Assembly: GCF_051380735.1 (NCBI RefSeq)
Contig: NZ_JBNYXQ010000001.1
Coordinates: 806,001 to 870,000, forward strand
From: Janthinobacterium sp051380735
GTDB lineage: Bacteria; Pseudomonadota; Gammaproteobacteria; Burkholderiales; Burkholderiaceae_D
Direction of reading: 5' to 3'
DNA: 64,000 bases
Below are positions 24,907 to 33,727 of this stretch, piece by piece. Positions within the stretch are counted from its first letter, which is position 1. Each line of letters starts with the position of its first letter. The notes below the pieces were generated by a model. That model was not told the DNA's origin, did no database searches, and was given only the letters and a program-made list of their open reading frames with translations. Both the position numbers and the translations under genes were made by a program.

Positions 24907-26505
24907 TTAGCCGAGATCAGCCAAGGACGCATCCATCAAATGCCAAGTCACCTGGTCATCCGGCAAATCGAGCAGCCAGTCGCGGCGCGGTTGCGGGAAC
25001 CGCGCTCCCTGGCTCAGCCAGGCCTGGCGCCAGTACTGGTTGACGATGGCCTGCAACGGATGGTCGGGCGCAACCCAGGGCTGCCAGACGCCGCTGACCG
25101 GGCAAGCTTGCCCGCAAGCGCAGCTCAACCAAGGCTCGGGCCGCGCCACCTCGCGCAGCAGGCCGGGCGCCGCGCGCGGCTGCACGGCGCCATGGTCATG
25201 TCGTATCGTCAGGCACGGCTCCCAACTCACGCTGCCATAACGGCTATTGCCATCGGCATCAAGCACGCTGAAATGGCGGAATTCTTCACCTTGCTGGAAT
25301 AATCGGGCCGGCTCCGTCAAGCCCTGCCCTTGAGCGGGCCGCCAATATGCGGAAAATGGCGCGCGAGGCGCATCGCTGTGCGAGCCAGCAGGGCGCAACG
25401 CATAGTCGGCGGGCAGGAAATACGGTTTTTGTAACAGCGAGGCGGCACTTGGTTTCGGGACGGTGGGCGGCGGCCGCACGCCCTTGGCGGCATGCAGCAA
25501 GGTATCCCGGTCACCATTCCAGGGAGGCAGATCGGCGGGCGGGAGTGGCAAGACCTTGTCCAAATTAGGAAAGCGCGCATTGGGATTGAATCCCAGTTCA
25601 CGATTAAGTACGCCGTAACGTTCCGCTCGGGCTTTATCAATATACGGAACCAGCATGTTTGCAAGATCAAACGGATCTCCGAATTCAATCTTGAGTTTGT
25701 TTGCGCATTTCCGGCAACCTAATGCTACTCCCTTTTGTAAGACTTTAAGAGCAAGTGCCTTGGTTTCTGGCGTACGCGGACCGCTAACTCTCCCCGTGGC
25801 CGTTCTGGGGGATGCATACATATACGACAGATTATATGCCACCGTCCCATTTCCTTGGGAAAATGCACATTCCATCATTTTTATTGCGACAGGAATATTA
25901 GCCCAATACCCTGCACCCTCATTTGCAGGTCCGACATTTAACTTATCTGCCAAAAATTCCATCGCTTGAGGATTACCCATCTGCGCCGCCTTTTGCCAGA
26001 AGGCATAAGCACGAGTGATGTCGCCGTGAACGCCGGTGCCGTTCGCATAATATGTCCCCATCCGGTCATACGCTGCCGGTATGCCCAGCCGCATTGCCTT
26101 TTCCACCAATTGAACAGCTTCTTCATTGCCGTATAAAGGATCGCGCCCTTCCACATACAGGCTTGCCAGATTGAGCATCGCTTTCCAGTGCAATCGTTCC
26201 GCCGCTTGACGCGTTAGATCGACGATTTTTTTGTAGTCGCGGTCGTCCACGAAAATTTCAGGATCTTCCAAGGCACGTGCTGCAAGAAACCAATCCTCGG
26301 CTTGCGCATCAATGGGAGGAACCTTGCTTGCCTCGATTTCACAAATGAAATCCGCGACATGCGGATTAAAAAGAGGCAGGCTTTGGTTGCGTGGCAGGAC
26401 TTCTTTTTTGTCGTTAGGCATTTTGCAGGCGATTAAAGAAATATTGAGGAATACTGTCAAGATAAAAGATGACGGGAGAAAAGCGGAGTTTTTATACTTT
26501 TTCAT
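24907..26505 (-). CDS. Sel1-repeat lipoprotein, probable immunity protein of the Tle5 effector
   Basis: A 532-residue protein with a lipoprotein signal (hydrophobic run, then lipobox LIAC with C27). Residues about 85-215 contain Sel1/TPR-like helical repeats (for example AMRLGIPAAYDRMGTYYANG and AFWQKAAQMGNPQAMEFL). A linker (PNLDKVLPLPPADLPPW) leads to a Trp/Pro-rich C-terminal domain of about 170 residues whose function I cannot name. It begins two bases after the phospholipase D effector gene. Sel1-repeat periplasmic proteins are the known Tli5 antagonists of such effectors, so immunity is likely. The 5' part is clearly AT-richer than the 3' part (break near 25,560-25,600), suggesting recombination. 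Confidence 0.78.
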   Translation of the reverse strand: MKKYKNSAFLPSSFILTVFLNISLIACKMPNDKKEVLPRNQSLPLFNPHVADFICEIEASKVPPIDAQAEDWFLAARALEDPEIFVDDRDYKKIVDLTRQAAERLHWKAMLNLASLYVEGRDPLYGNEEAVQLVEKAMRLGIPAAYDRMGTYYANGTGVHGDITRAYAFWQKAAQMGNPQAMEFLADKLNVGPANEGAGYWANIPVAIKMMECAFSQGNGTVAYNLSYMYASPRTATGRVSGPRTPETKALALKVLQKGVALGCRKCANKLKIEFGDPFDLANMLVPYIDKARAERYGVLNRELGFNPNARFPNLDKVLPLPPADLPPWNGDRDTLLHAAKGVRPPPTVPKPSAASLLQKPYFLPADYALRPAGSHSDAPRAPFSAYWRPAQGQGLTEPARLFQQGEEFRHFSVLDADGNSRYGSVSWEPCLTIRHDHGAVQPRAAPGLLREVARPEPWLSCACGQACPVSGVWQPWVAPDHPLQAIVNQYWRQAWLSQGARFPQPRRDWLLDLPDDQVTWHLMDASLADLG

Positions 26506-26507
26506 GT

Positions 26508-28562
26508 TCAACCCAAACGCAACGTTGAACTTCGGCTATCTTCAAAGGGAAGCAAAAATCCGCTCATTTTCTTGTGATCCGCACTTGCAGAATCAGATTT
26601 TTTCCTGCCGCGATTTTCTCCCATCAACTCCTCCCATTTCTCAAAAGCATCCACGATCTCCCCCTTCGTTCCTCCACCGCCATCGACCAGTCCCCCGCTA
26701 TGCATGCGCCACACCCGCTTGCGCAGCTCCCGCGCCACGCGGTAGTCGACGGTGGCGATATTGATTTCGCTGTCAACGGCCATGCTGCGCTGGTTCAGGT
26801 TGGCGCTGCCCAGCGTCATGAACACGTCGTCGACCAGCATCAGCTTGGAATGGATGTAGATTTCACGGTAACGCCAGCGATCCTTGTCAAACGCGCTGAC
26901 ATTGAGCATGGCTACTGACACCTTCAGCCCGAAATCGCTCTCCAGCGTCATCGCGCCGGGTTTGTTGATGCCGTTGGAGTGCCGCACCACGTCGGGCAAC
27001 TTGACTTCAACCTCGCTGGTGATGCCGAATCCGCCTCTGACCTGCCGGGTTTTCGGTCGCTTGTTGTAGTCGTCGATCATTGTGTTTTGCCCTGTCATGC
27101 CATCGTGCCGCCCCAGTGTCGCCAGCGTGTCGTGGGTGCGCGGCACCATCTGCGCGCGCTCGGGTACCGGAATAACGATCAATACGTGCATGATGGGCAT
27201 ATCACGCATGGTCTTGCCCGCTTTCAAGCTGCCGGCTTTCCAGGCAGCGACCACCTTCCTGCGCTCTGCAAGCAGGTGCCGGGCCCAGTCTTCATACTGG
27301 AAGTACTGATTTTCCACATACAGGTAGCCGGCCGCCAGGCTGGCCTGGGTCACGGCGCGAAAGTAGGTTTCCTTGATGGTCTTGTCCTGCTCTTCGGGCT
27401 GCGTCAGCACGATCTGCACGGTGGAGTCATCTCGCTCGGCCTTGCGCAACAGCAGCGCCGGCGGGCTGCCACGTGGCAACTTCCTGCTGACGCTGGCATT
27501 GGCGGCCGCATGCGTGCGGTCGTCGGCCGCACGATCCCAGGCCTTCACGAAATTATTGTAGAGCGCGATCAGCGCACGGCCGCCGTCGATGCGGCAGGCA
27601 TAATCCTGATAGGGCTTGAGCGTGGCAAAGCCGCCGTCCGCAGCGAGGCCCTGCAAACACTCGCGCCGTTCGTTGACGCCGCCCTGTTCGCGCCGCGTAT
27701 CATTGAGCAGATGGGCGGTCGTGTCCCAATAATCGGTCACCGAGTTCAGGCCCATTACATAGCCGACGGCCTTGGCTCCCTCTTCGTGGGCAAAATCGAT
27801 CAGGACCGGCTTCTGGTGGTGAGTGCCCAGGTAGAGCATGCCGGGCTTTTCGATTTCTCCCATCGTCAAGCCATGCGGCTGGCTCAGTTCGGTCTCGATA
27901 CTCTTGCTGATCGCGCCGCTGTCGCCATGGCGCAAGCGAATTTCCAGACCTTCAAACAGGCCCTTGAACGCGAGCACATACCAACTGTAGCAATATTCTT
28001 CACGCGCCAGCATCGGGATATCCTCGAGCGCGATCCTGTCGGCCCTGTGACCGCCGCTGACCCTCTCTCTCGTGGCGACCGCGTCCTGCAACATCGCCAG
28101 GCTGGCTTTGGCGCTGATGTCATCAACGCGCTGTCCACTGTTTTTCCAAGGCGAGGTGCCATGTGAATGGCCCGGCATATTGTGAACCATCGGCGAACCG
28201 AGCCGGTCATGCCAGATCAACAGGCGCACCCTGACATGGCGCCGTGCGGCGGCGATCAGCAAGTCGCCAAAGGTCTCGCCACGCGGCCAGGTGACGCTGT
28301 TGCCGCGCACCAGTTCCATGCCCGGATCGAAGCCCCAGCAGCACAGGTCAATGGAATCTTCAGCCCTGGCGATCTGGCCGGCGATGTCGGCAAACGCTTC
28401 CTGGCCGCAAATGAACAGCGTGAGCTTGTTGTTATGTGTAATCGGGTGGCTGGCATTGCCTTTCAGGTTGCGGTTTTCCAGCAGCCACTGGACCGAACTG
28501 ATGGCAGTGCGGCCCACTTCGTCGATATGCGTGGTTTCGTTGCGCTTGCTTGAGTCCGGCAT
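26508..28562 (-). CDS. Phospholipase D family T6SS effector (Tle5 type)
   Basis: A 684-residue protein with two HxKxxxxD phospholipase D motifs: HQKPVLID near residue 250 and HSKLMLVD near residue 570, the second followed by GSANLNQRSM. The overall layout matches the Tle5/PldA-type antibacterial lipases, which cut phosphatidylethanolamine in target cells after type VI delivery. There is no signal peptide, as expected for VgrG-carried cargo. The ATG at 28562 has an AAGGAGA site. It lies between a vgrG gene (24 bases upstream) and a Sel1-repeat lipoprotein gene, the usual carrier-effector-immunity order. Confidence 0.9.
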   Translation of the reverse strand: MPDSSKRNETTHIDEVGRTAISSVQWLLENRNLKGNASHPITHNNKLTLFICGQEAFADIAGQIARAEDSIDLCCWGFDPGMELVRGNSVTWPRGETFGDLLIAAARRHVRVRLLIWHDRLGSPMVHNMPGHSHGTSPWKNSGQRVDDISAKASLAMLQDAVATRERVSGGHRADRIALEDIPMLAREEYCYSWYVLAFKGLFEGLEIRLRHGDSGAISKSIETELSQPHGLTMGEIEKPGMLYLGTHHQKPVLIDFAHEEGAKAVGYVMGLNSVTDYWDTTAHLLNDTRREQGGVNERRECLQGLAADGGFATLKPYQDYACRIDGGRALIALYNNFVKAWDRAADDRTHAAANASVSRKLPRGSPPALLLRKAERDDSTVQIVLTQPEEQDKTIKETYFRAVTQASLAAGYLYVENQYFQYEDWARHLLAERRKVVAAWKAGSLKAGKTMRDMPIMHVLIVIPVPERAQMVPRTHDTLATLGRHDGMTGQNTMIDDYNKRPKTRQVRGGFGITSEVEVKLPDVVRHSNGINKPGAMTLESDFGLKVSVAMLNVSAFDKDRWRYREIYIHSKLMLVDDVFMTLGSANLNQRSMAVDSEINIATVDYRVARELRKRVWRMHSGGLVDGGGGTKGEIVDAFEKWEELMGENRGRKKSDSASADHKKMSGFLLPFEDSRSSTLRLG

Positions 28563-28586
28563 GACGTCTCCTTCAGTGCATGGAAA

Positions 28587-31358
28587 TTACAGATGCAAAC
28601 GGCCATCGCTGGTATCGTCCAGCGCGCGCAAGCCGCGGTTCGACAGGCGCTGTTCGCTGTCTGGCGCCGCACCGTCGAAGCACGCGCTGGCCTGCAAGAA
28701 AAACTCCTCGCCATTGCCAAGCACGATGCGGTAGCGCGGCGTGCCGTCTTCGTGCTTGATCGGAATGCGGCCAAATTCGTCGCTCAAGCCCTGCTCGACT
28801 TCGGCCTCGCCCTTGTACAGCGTGTACGGCACATGGGCGTATGGCGCGCCGTCGGCATGGGCCTGGATGGTGAGGTGCAACTGCCCCTCGACCGGCGCAA
28901 CAGGCGGTTCAAGCTCCGGTTGTGGCCGGTTCTTGGGCGCCAGCGTTTCCAGGTTGCCATGAAACAGCGTTGGCGACGTGGTAAAAAACTGCACCTTGTC
29001 GCTGATTTCAAGCATGCAATCGGCGCCATGCAGGCGCACACCTTTGCGGCCGCGAATATGCACCCAGTCGGCCTGGCTGATCAGCTCCAGCACCTTGTTG
29101 GCGACGATCTCGACCGCATCGGTTTGCGCGGCAATCTGCACCGGCCCGGCTGCGGCGATCAGCTTCATGCCGGCCTTGTGGACGAACAGGCGCAATGCTG
29201 CACCGATGCTGGCAAACAGGCCACCGCCGGCCGCCATCGACAGGTTGCGCCCGGTAGTCAAGGCCGTGTCGTCGGCGCTGGCAATATGCGTCGATTGCGC
29301 ACTGGTGGTTGCGATGCCAGCCGCGCTGGCCAGCACCAGATGCGGCTTCGATAATTCGGGAAACGCGTTTTCGCCACTGCCGGCGCCGCCCTTGATATCG
29401 GCATGCTGGGCTTTCAGCACATCGGCTGCAGCACCTTGCTGGGCAGCGCTTTCTTGCGCGCCGTAATGCTGCGCCATGGCGGCCAGCGCCTTGTGCCGTT
29501 CGGCAGCCTCGGCCAAGCGCTGCAAGCTTTCATCCATGCTTTTGATATGCGAAGCGGCGCCAGGGCGCGCTTCGGTGGTCAGCAACATGCCGCGCCCGGC
29601 GCGCGCCACGCCCCAGGCGTCCGACGCCAGTTCCCAGCCCTCTCCGCGCGCATCCTTGCGCCCGCTGGCGTCTTCGATGCGGGTGATGCAGCCGAGCGAC
29701 AGTTGGCTATGCTGATGATCGCTATTCAGTTGCGCCTGGATGCGCTGATGCGTGTCGTCGAACACCAGCTGGTTGCCGCGCCTGCCATAGCCGCCGTCAG
29801 GCATCAGTTCGGCGCTGCGCCAGCCGCCGAGCATGGATTGCCCCGGCAAATCCCACGGCGGTGCGTGGTTGCCGTTGTACACCGCACCGACAATCACGGG
29901 ATGGTCAATATTGCCGTTGAGAAATTGGATCAGCACTTCCTGGCCGATGCGCGGCAACGATATCTGGCCAAACGCCTGGCCCGCGCATGGCGTCATGACC
30001 CGTATCCATGGCGAACTGCCCGCGTCAAGCTTGCCCAGCCGGTCCCAGTGAAATTGCACCTTTACCCGGCCCAGCCCGTCGGTATGGATGGTTTCGCCCG
30101 GCGGCCCGGTGACGATCGCGGTCTGCACGCCAGGAAGCGCACAAGGCATGCTGTTGAACCGTCGCCCCGGATACCAGCGTATGCTCTTGCGGATGCAACT
30201 GAAACGGTTTTCATAATGCGACTTCGCGCCCGTCCCTGCCTGGTAATTGTTGCTGGCGACATGATCGACTGACAGGATCAGGTATTCGCGGGTGCGCATG
30301 TCCGGGCGCGCCGCTTCACCTCGGGCCGGCACGGATTGCCGGGCGCTGAAGTGGCCGCCCAGCGTGAAACTGCGCCCGGCCTGGGCGCAGCGGTGATTGC
30401 CACCGGCGTCGAAGTATTGCGCCTGGCAGGCAAGTTCCTCCAGACGGCGCTGCGCCAGCGCTGCACCAGCATCAATGTTGGCATAGCCATAGCCGCTGTC
30501 CTGATACAGTTCATGGGCAAACACGTCGCCCTGCTGGTGCAGCGCATGGCCGCTGGCGCGGCTGACATAAGGCTGCTTGTAGTTGAAGCTGGCCAGCGTA
30601 AGCGAGCCTGAGGCGATCTTGCGTATCGCCTGCCAATCGCGTATGCCATCGCACTCCAGCGAGCCGGCGCCGCTGCGAAACACCATCTCGTCGGGCACGC
30701 TGGCATGGCGGTCGCATGAGTCGATGCTGTCGGCCAGCCAGGTATTGTCGCCCAGACACAGCGTATGACCGTCGGCGCGATGTTCATACCAGTAATGGAT
30801 GCCCTGGTCTTCCCAGCGCCGGTGCAGATGGTTGTAATCGGTTTCATTATACTGGTTGGCGCAGGTTAATATCGCTGTTTCCGCCTGCAGGCGGTTTTGC
30901 CAGTCGCGCTCCCAATAATGAGCGAAGGTGGTTTCGCTGATGTCAATGACCGTGCGGCCGTGGAACGAGACGTTGTCCATGCGCAGCCTGGAAAACGCCA
31001 GCCACGGTTGCAGCACCATCTGGTAGAACGCGAAACCGCCATCGCTGCGCAACAGGCGAAATTCGCCCACATAGCCATTAAAATGGCGCAGGCTGCCGTC
31101 ATCGCGCACCATCGAAATGGTGACCATGCGTCCCATCATCGCTGTCAGGGGCAGGTGGAGATTGTCGGACAGCAGTTCGACGTCGAAACGGAAGTCGCGT
31201 GATATTTCCTCGTGCGCCCGCAAGCTGTTGACCAGCAGCGCCGTATCGGGCGGGCCGTCCTGGTGCGGAAAATCCATGCGCAGCAAGCGGCTTTCCTGCA
31301 CGCCCTTGCCTGCTGCGAAAAGGCGCGCCAGATCGGCTGCCAGCCTGCCCTCATCCAT
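28587..31358 (-). CDS. vgrG: Type VI secretion spike protein VgrG with C-terminal extension
   Basis: A 923-residue VgrG. Residues about 15-330 form the gp27-like part, about 400-500 the gp5-like OB fold (GETIHTDGLGRVKVQFHWDR in pieces, QVLIQFLNGNIDHPVIVG), and about 680-830 a DUF2345 region (VHIRGRKGVRLHG). The last 100 or so residues form an extra Ig/transthyretin-like domain (QLHLTIQAHADG to LGNGEEFFLQ). The start was set at 31358 by a strong GGAGGAGG site six bases upstream; the frame stays open further 5' but that part is not VgrG-like. It carries the Tle5 effector encoded next. No T6SS sheath, baseplate or ClpV genes are in the window, so this is an orphan cargo island. Confidence 0.92.
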   Translation of the reverse strand: MDEGRLAADLARLFAAGKGVQESRLLRMDFPHQDGPPDTALLVNSLRAHEEISRDFRFDVELLSDNLHLPLTAMMGRMVTISMVRDDGSLRHFNGYVGEFRLLRSDGGFAFYQMVLQPWLAFSRLRMDNVSFHGRTVIDISETTFAHYWERDWQNRLQAETAILTCANQYNETDYNHLHRRWEDQGIHYWYEHRADGHTLCLGDNTWLADSIDSCDRHASVPDEMVFRSGAGSLECDGIRDWQAIRKIASGSLTLASFNYKQPYVSRASGHALHQQGDVFAHELYQDSGYGYANIDAGAALAQRRLEELACQAQYFDAGGNHRCAQAGRSFTLGGHFSARQSVPARGEAARPDMRTREYLILSVDHVASNNYQAGTGAKSHYENRFSCIRKSIRWYPGRRFNSMPCALPGVQTAIVTGPPGETIHTDGLGRVKVQFHWDRLGKLDAGSSPWIRVMTPCAGQAFGQISLPRIGQEVLIQFLNGNIDHPVIVGAVYNGNHAPPWDLPGQSMLGGWRSAELMPDGGYGRRGNQLVFDDTHQRIQAQLNSDHQHSQLSLGCITRIEDASGRKDARGEGWELASDAWGVARAGRGMLLTTEARPGAASHIKSMDESLQRLAEAAERHKALAAMAQHYGAQESAAQQGAAADVLKAQHADIKGGAGSGENAFPELSKPHLVLASAAGIATTSAQSTHIASADDTALTTGRNLSMAAGGGLFASIGAALRLFVHKAGMKLIAAAGPVQIAAQTDAVEIVANKVLELISQADWVHIRGRKGVRLHGADCMLEISDKVQFFTTSPTLFHGNLETLAPKNRPQPELEPPVAPVEGQLHLTIQAHADGAPYAHVPYTLYKGEAEVEQGLSDEFGRIPIKHEDGTPRYRIVLGNGEEFFLQASACFDGAAPDSEQRLSNRGLRALDDTSDGRLHL

Positions 31359-31447
31359 ATTGCCTCCTCCAGACTTGACGCCCCAGGTCATGCTAACCAG
31401 GGTGAACGCTGGCGTATTGAGGGAACTCAAGCTAGTTGCCCAGACGC

Positions 31448-31485
31448 AAAAAAGCCGCATCGGCCAGGTCGGCGGATGCGGCTTT
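31448..31485 (-). terminator. Rho-independent terminator of the S46 peptidase gene
   Basis: On the minus strand AAAGCCGCATC (31485-31475) pairs with GATGCGGCTTT (31461-31451), then a T-run follows (31453-31448). It begins 14 bases after the peptidase stop codon. Confidence 0.88.
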
Positions 31486-31498
31486 GAGCAGTCGAAAA

Positions 31499-33664
31499 TT
31501 ACTTTTTCGCGGCTTTCGCGGCTTTCGCCACCTTCGGATACTTGATCGTCATTTCCGCCAGCAGGTTGTCGGCATGGTCGACTTCCTTCATTACCCACAG
31601 CATGTAGCGGATATCGAGGTGGATCGCGCGCGTGATGGCGGTGTCGAAGTACCAGTCCTTGGTGATCGATTCATAGGTCGAATCGAAATTGAGGCCGATC
31701 AGGTCGCCACGCTTGTTCATCACCGCCGAGCCGGAGTTGCCGCCGGTGGTGTCGGCACTGGTCAGGAAGTTGACCGGCACGGTGCCCAGTACAGGATCGC
31801 GGAACTGGCCGTAGCGTTTTTCCTTGACGGCATCTAACAGCGCCTGCGGTGCTTCGAACGGCGCCTTGCCGGTGACTTTTTCAACGATGCCTTCGACGGT
31901 GGTGAACGGTCCCTTGGACAGGCCGTCACGCGGCGAGTACGGCGAGACGGTGCCGTAGGTCACGCGCAGGGTCGAGTTGGCGTCCGGGTAGACCGGTTTG
32001 CCTTGCGACTGTTTCCAGGCGATGACCGCTTGCATGTATTGCGGAATCACGCGCTCGAGGTTGCCGTCGATTTCCTTGCGGCGATCTTCCAGCGAGGCAG
32101 CCACCGGCTGCAGCTTGATGGCCAGCTGCACGAAGGCGTCGTCGGACTGCTCGAAGGCTGCCTGGTCTTTTTCCAGCCAGGCCAGGCGCTTGGCGGTATC
32201 GGCCAGCTGCGTTTTCTGGTACAGGGCAGCCACCGCGTTCGGCGCCGGCAGCAGCGCGTCCAGGCCTTGCGGATGGCTCTTCGCGGCCAGCGCTGCGTAG
32301 CGCTTCAGGCCCGCTTCGAAACGCGCCTGGTCGACCTTGTTCACGTACGACTGCTCCAGGCGCGCCAGGCGAGCCTTGATGAAGGCCAGGTCGCGCTGCT
32401 GGTAGCCTGATTCGCGCTCGGCGTCGGGCTTTTTGCTTTCCAGCGCGTAGCGGTACAGCGAGCGAGCGCTTTTCAGCAGGTCGCTATTGGTCGCCACCGA
32501 CCAGGCGAACTCTTCGTCGCTGAGCGCCATGTCGCTGGCAATCGCCGCGTCCAGTTCGGCCAGCAGGGTCGGCGACACGTTCGGCTGTTTCGCATACCAG
32601 GCGCGGAACTCGGCATCCTGCACGTCCTTGATGGCGGCGATGTCCTTGCGCGCGAAACCGTCGAGCAGGCCCTGGGTTTTCTTCAGCACATTGTTGATGC
32701 TTTTCACCACGCTGGCGTAGCGCACGCTGGCAGCGGCGTCGCCTTTGGTCGCGTCAGCCATCACGGCCAGGTCGGCCTGCAGTTCGGCGACTTTGAGCGG
32801 GAAGGCCGAGTCGCGTGCATAGCGGATCTCCGACGGCAGCTTGTAGCGGCTGGTGCGTCCCGGGTAGCCGGCCAGCAGGATGCCGTCGCCGTTCTTGATG
32901 CCTTCGGCCGACACCACCAGGAAGTCCTTCGAGTGGTAGGGCACGTTGTCCGGCGACGGATCGGCCGGGCGGCCGTCCTTGCCCACATAGGCGCGCAGGA
33001 AGGAATAGTCGCCCGTGTGGCGCGGCCATTCGTAATTGTCGACGTCGCCGCCGAAGTTGCCGATCTTGTCCGACGGCGCATACACCAGGCGCACGTCGCG
33101 TATCATCATCTGGCGGATACGGTAGTACTCGAGGCCGCGATGGAAGGCCGGCACCGAGCAGCGGTACATTTTGTCGGTCTCGCATTCGGCAATCAGATCC
33201 TTGATGCGTTTTTCCACCGCTTCGTGGCGTTCGCGGCCGCTCATTTGCGCGGTCAAATCTTTGAGCACGCGGTCGCTGACGTTTTCCACCTTGTCGGTGA
33301 CATACACCAGGCTGTTCGGGCCGCCCGGCAGCTCGGCTGCGCGGGTCTTGGCCAGGAAGCCGTCGGTGATGTAATTGTGTTCGGGGGTCGAATTGCGCTG
33401 CACCGCGCCGTATGCGCAATGGTGGTTCGTTACCACCAGGCCGGCATTCGACACAAAGGCGGCCGAACAGCCACCGAGCGAGACGATGGCGCTCATCGGA
33501 TGCTTGCTCAAATCGGCCAGCTTTTCAGCAGGGATCTCGATGCCGACACGTTTGAGTTCGGCTTTCAGCTGCGGCAGTTGGTGTGGTTGCCACTGCCCTT
33601 CGTCGGCTTGTACGCCGGCGAACGCACCCATCAGGGCGACTGGTAACACGATAGTCTTGAACAA
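31499..33664 (-). CDS. S46 family dipeptidyl-peptidase (DPP7/DPP11-like)
   Basis: A secreted serine exopeptidase of 721 residues that removes N-terminal dipeptides from imported or extracellular peptides. The start is a TTG at 33664 with GGAGG six bases upstream; it gives a clean signal peptide (FKTIVLPVALMGAFAGVQA, cleavage before D21). Catalytic residues are His82 in VVTNHHCAYG, the Asp in FGGDVDNYEWPRHTGD and the Ser of TTGGNSGSAV near residue 643. The large helical insertion between Asp and Ser is normal for S46. A Lys/Ala-rich tail (KVAKAAKAAKK) ends the protein. The P1 preference cannot be read safely. It stands alone with its own terminator. Confidence 0.92.
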   Translation of the reverse strand: MFKTIVLPVALMGAFAGVQADEGQWQPHQLPQLKAELKRVGIEIPAEKLADLSKHPMSAIVSLGGCSAAFVSNAGLVVTNHHCAYGAVQRNSTPEHNYITDGFLAKTRAAELPGGPNSLVYVTDKVENVSDRVLKDLTAQMSGRERHEAVEKRIKDLIAECETDKMYRCSVPAFHRGLEYYRIRQMMIRDVRLVYAPSDKIGNFGGDVDNYEWPRHTGDYSFLRAYVGKDGRPADPSPDNVPYHSKDFLVVSAEGIKNGDGILLAGYPGRTSRYKLPSEIRYARDSAFPLKVAELQADLAVMADATKGDAAASVRYASVVKSINNVLKKTQGLLDGFARKDIAAIKDVQDAEFRAWYAKQPNVSPTLLAELDAAIASDMALSDEEFAWSVATNSDLLKSARSLYRYALESKKPDAERESGYQQRDLAFIKARLARLEQSYVNKVDQARFEAGLKRYAALAAKSHPQGLDALLPAPNAVAALYQKTQLADTAKRLAWLEKDQAAFEQSDDAFVQLAIKLQPVAASLEDRRKEIDGNLERVIPQYMQAVIAWKQSQGKPVYPDANSTLRVTYGTVSPYSPRDGLSKGPFTTVEGIVEKVTGKAPFEAPQALLDAVKEKRYGQFRDPVLGTVPVNFLTSADTTGGNSGSAVMNKRGDLIGLNFDSTYESITKDWYFDTAITRAIHLDIRYMLWVMKEVDHADNLLAEMTIKYPKVAKAAKAAKK

Positions 33665-33727
33665 GGTAGGCCTCCATAAAAAGCAGGCGAAAGTATAGCC
33701 TGTCCGGAGGGCATGAGTCGGCAAAAA

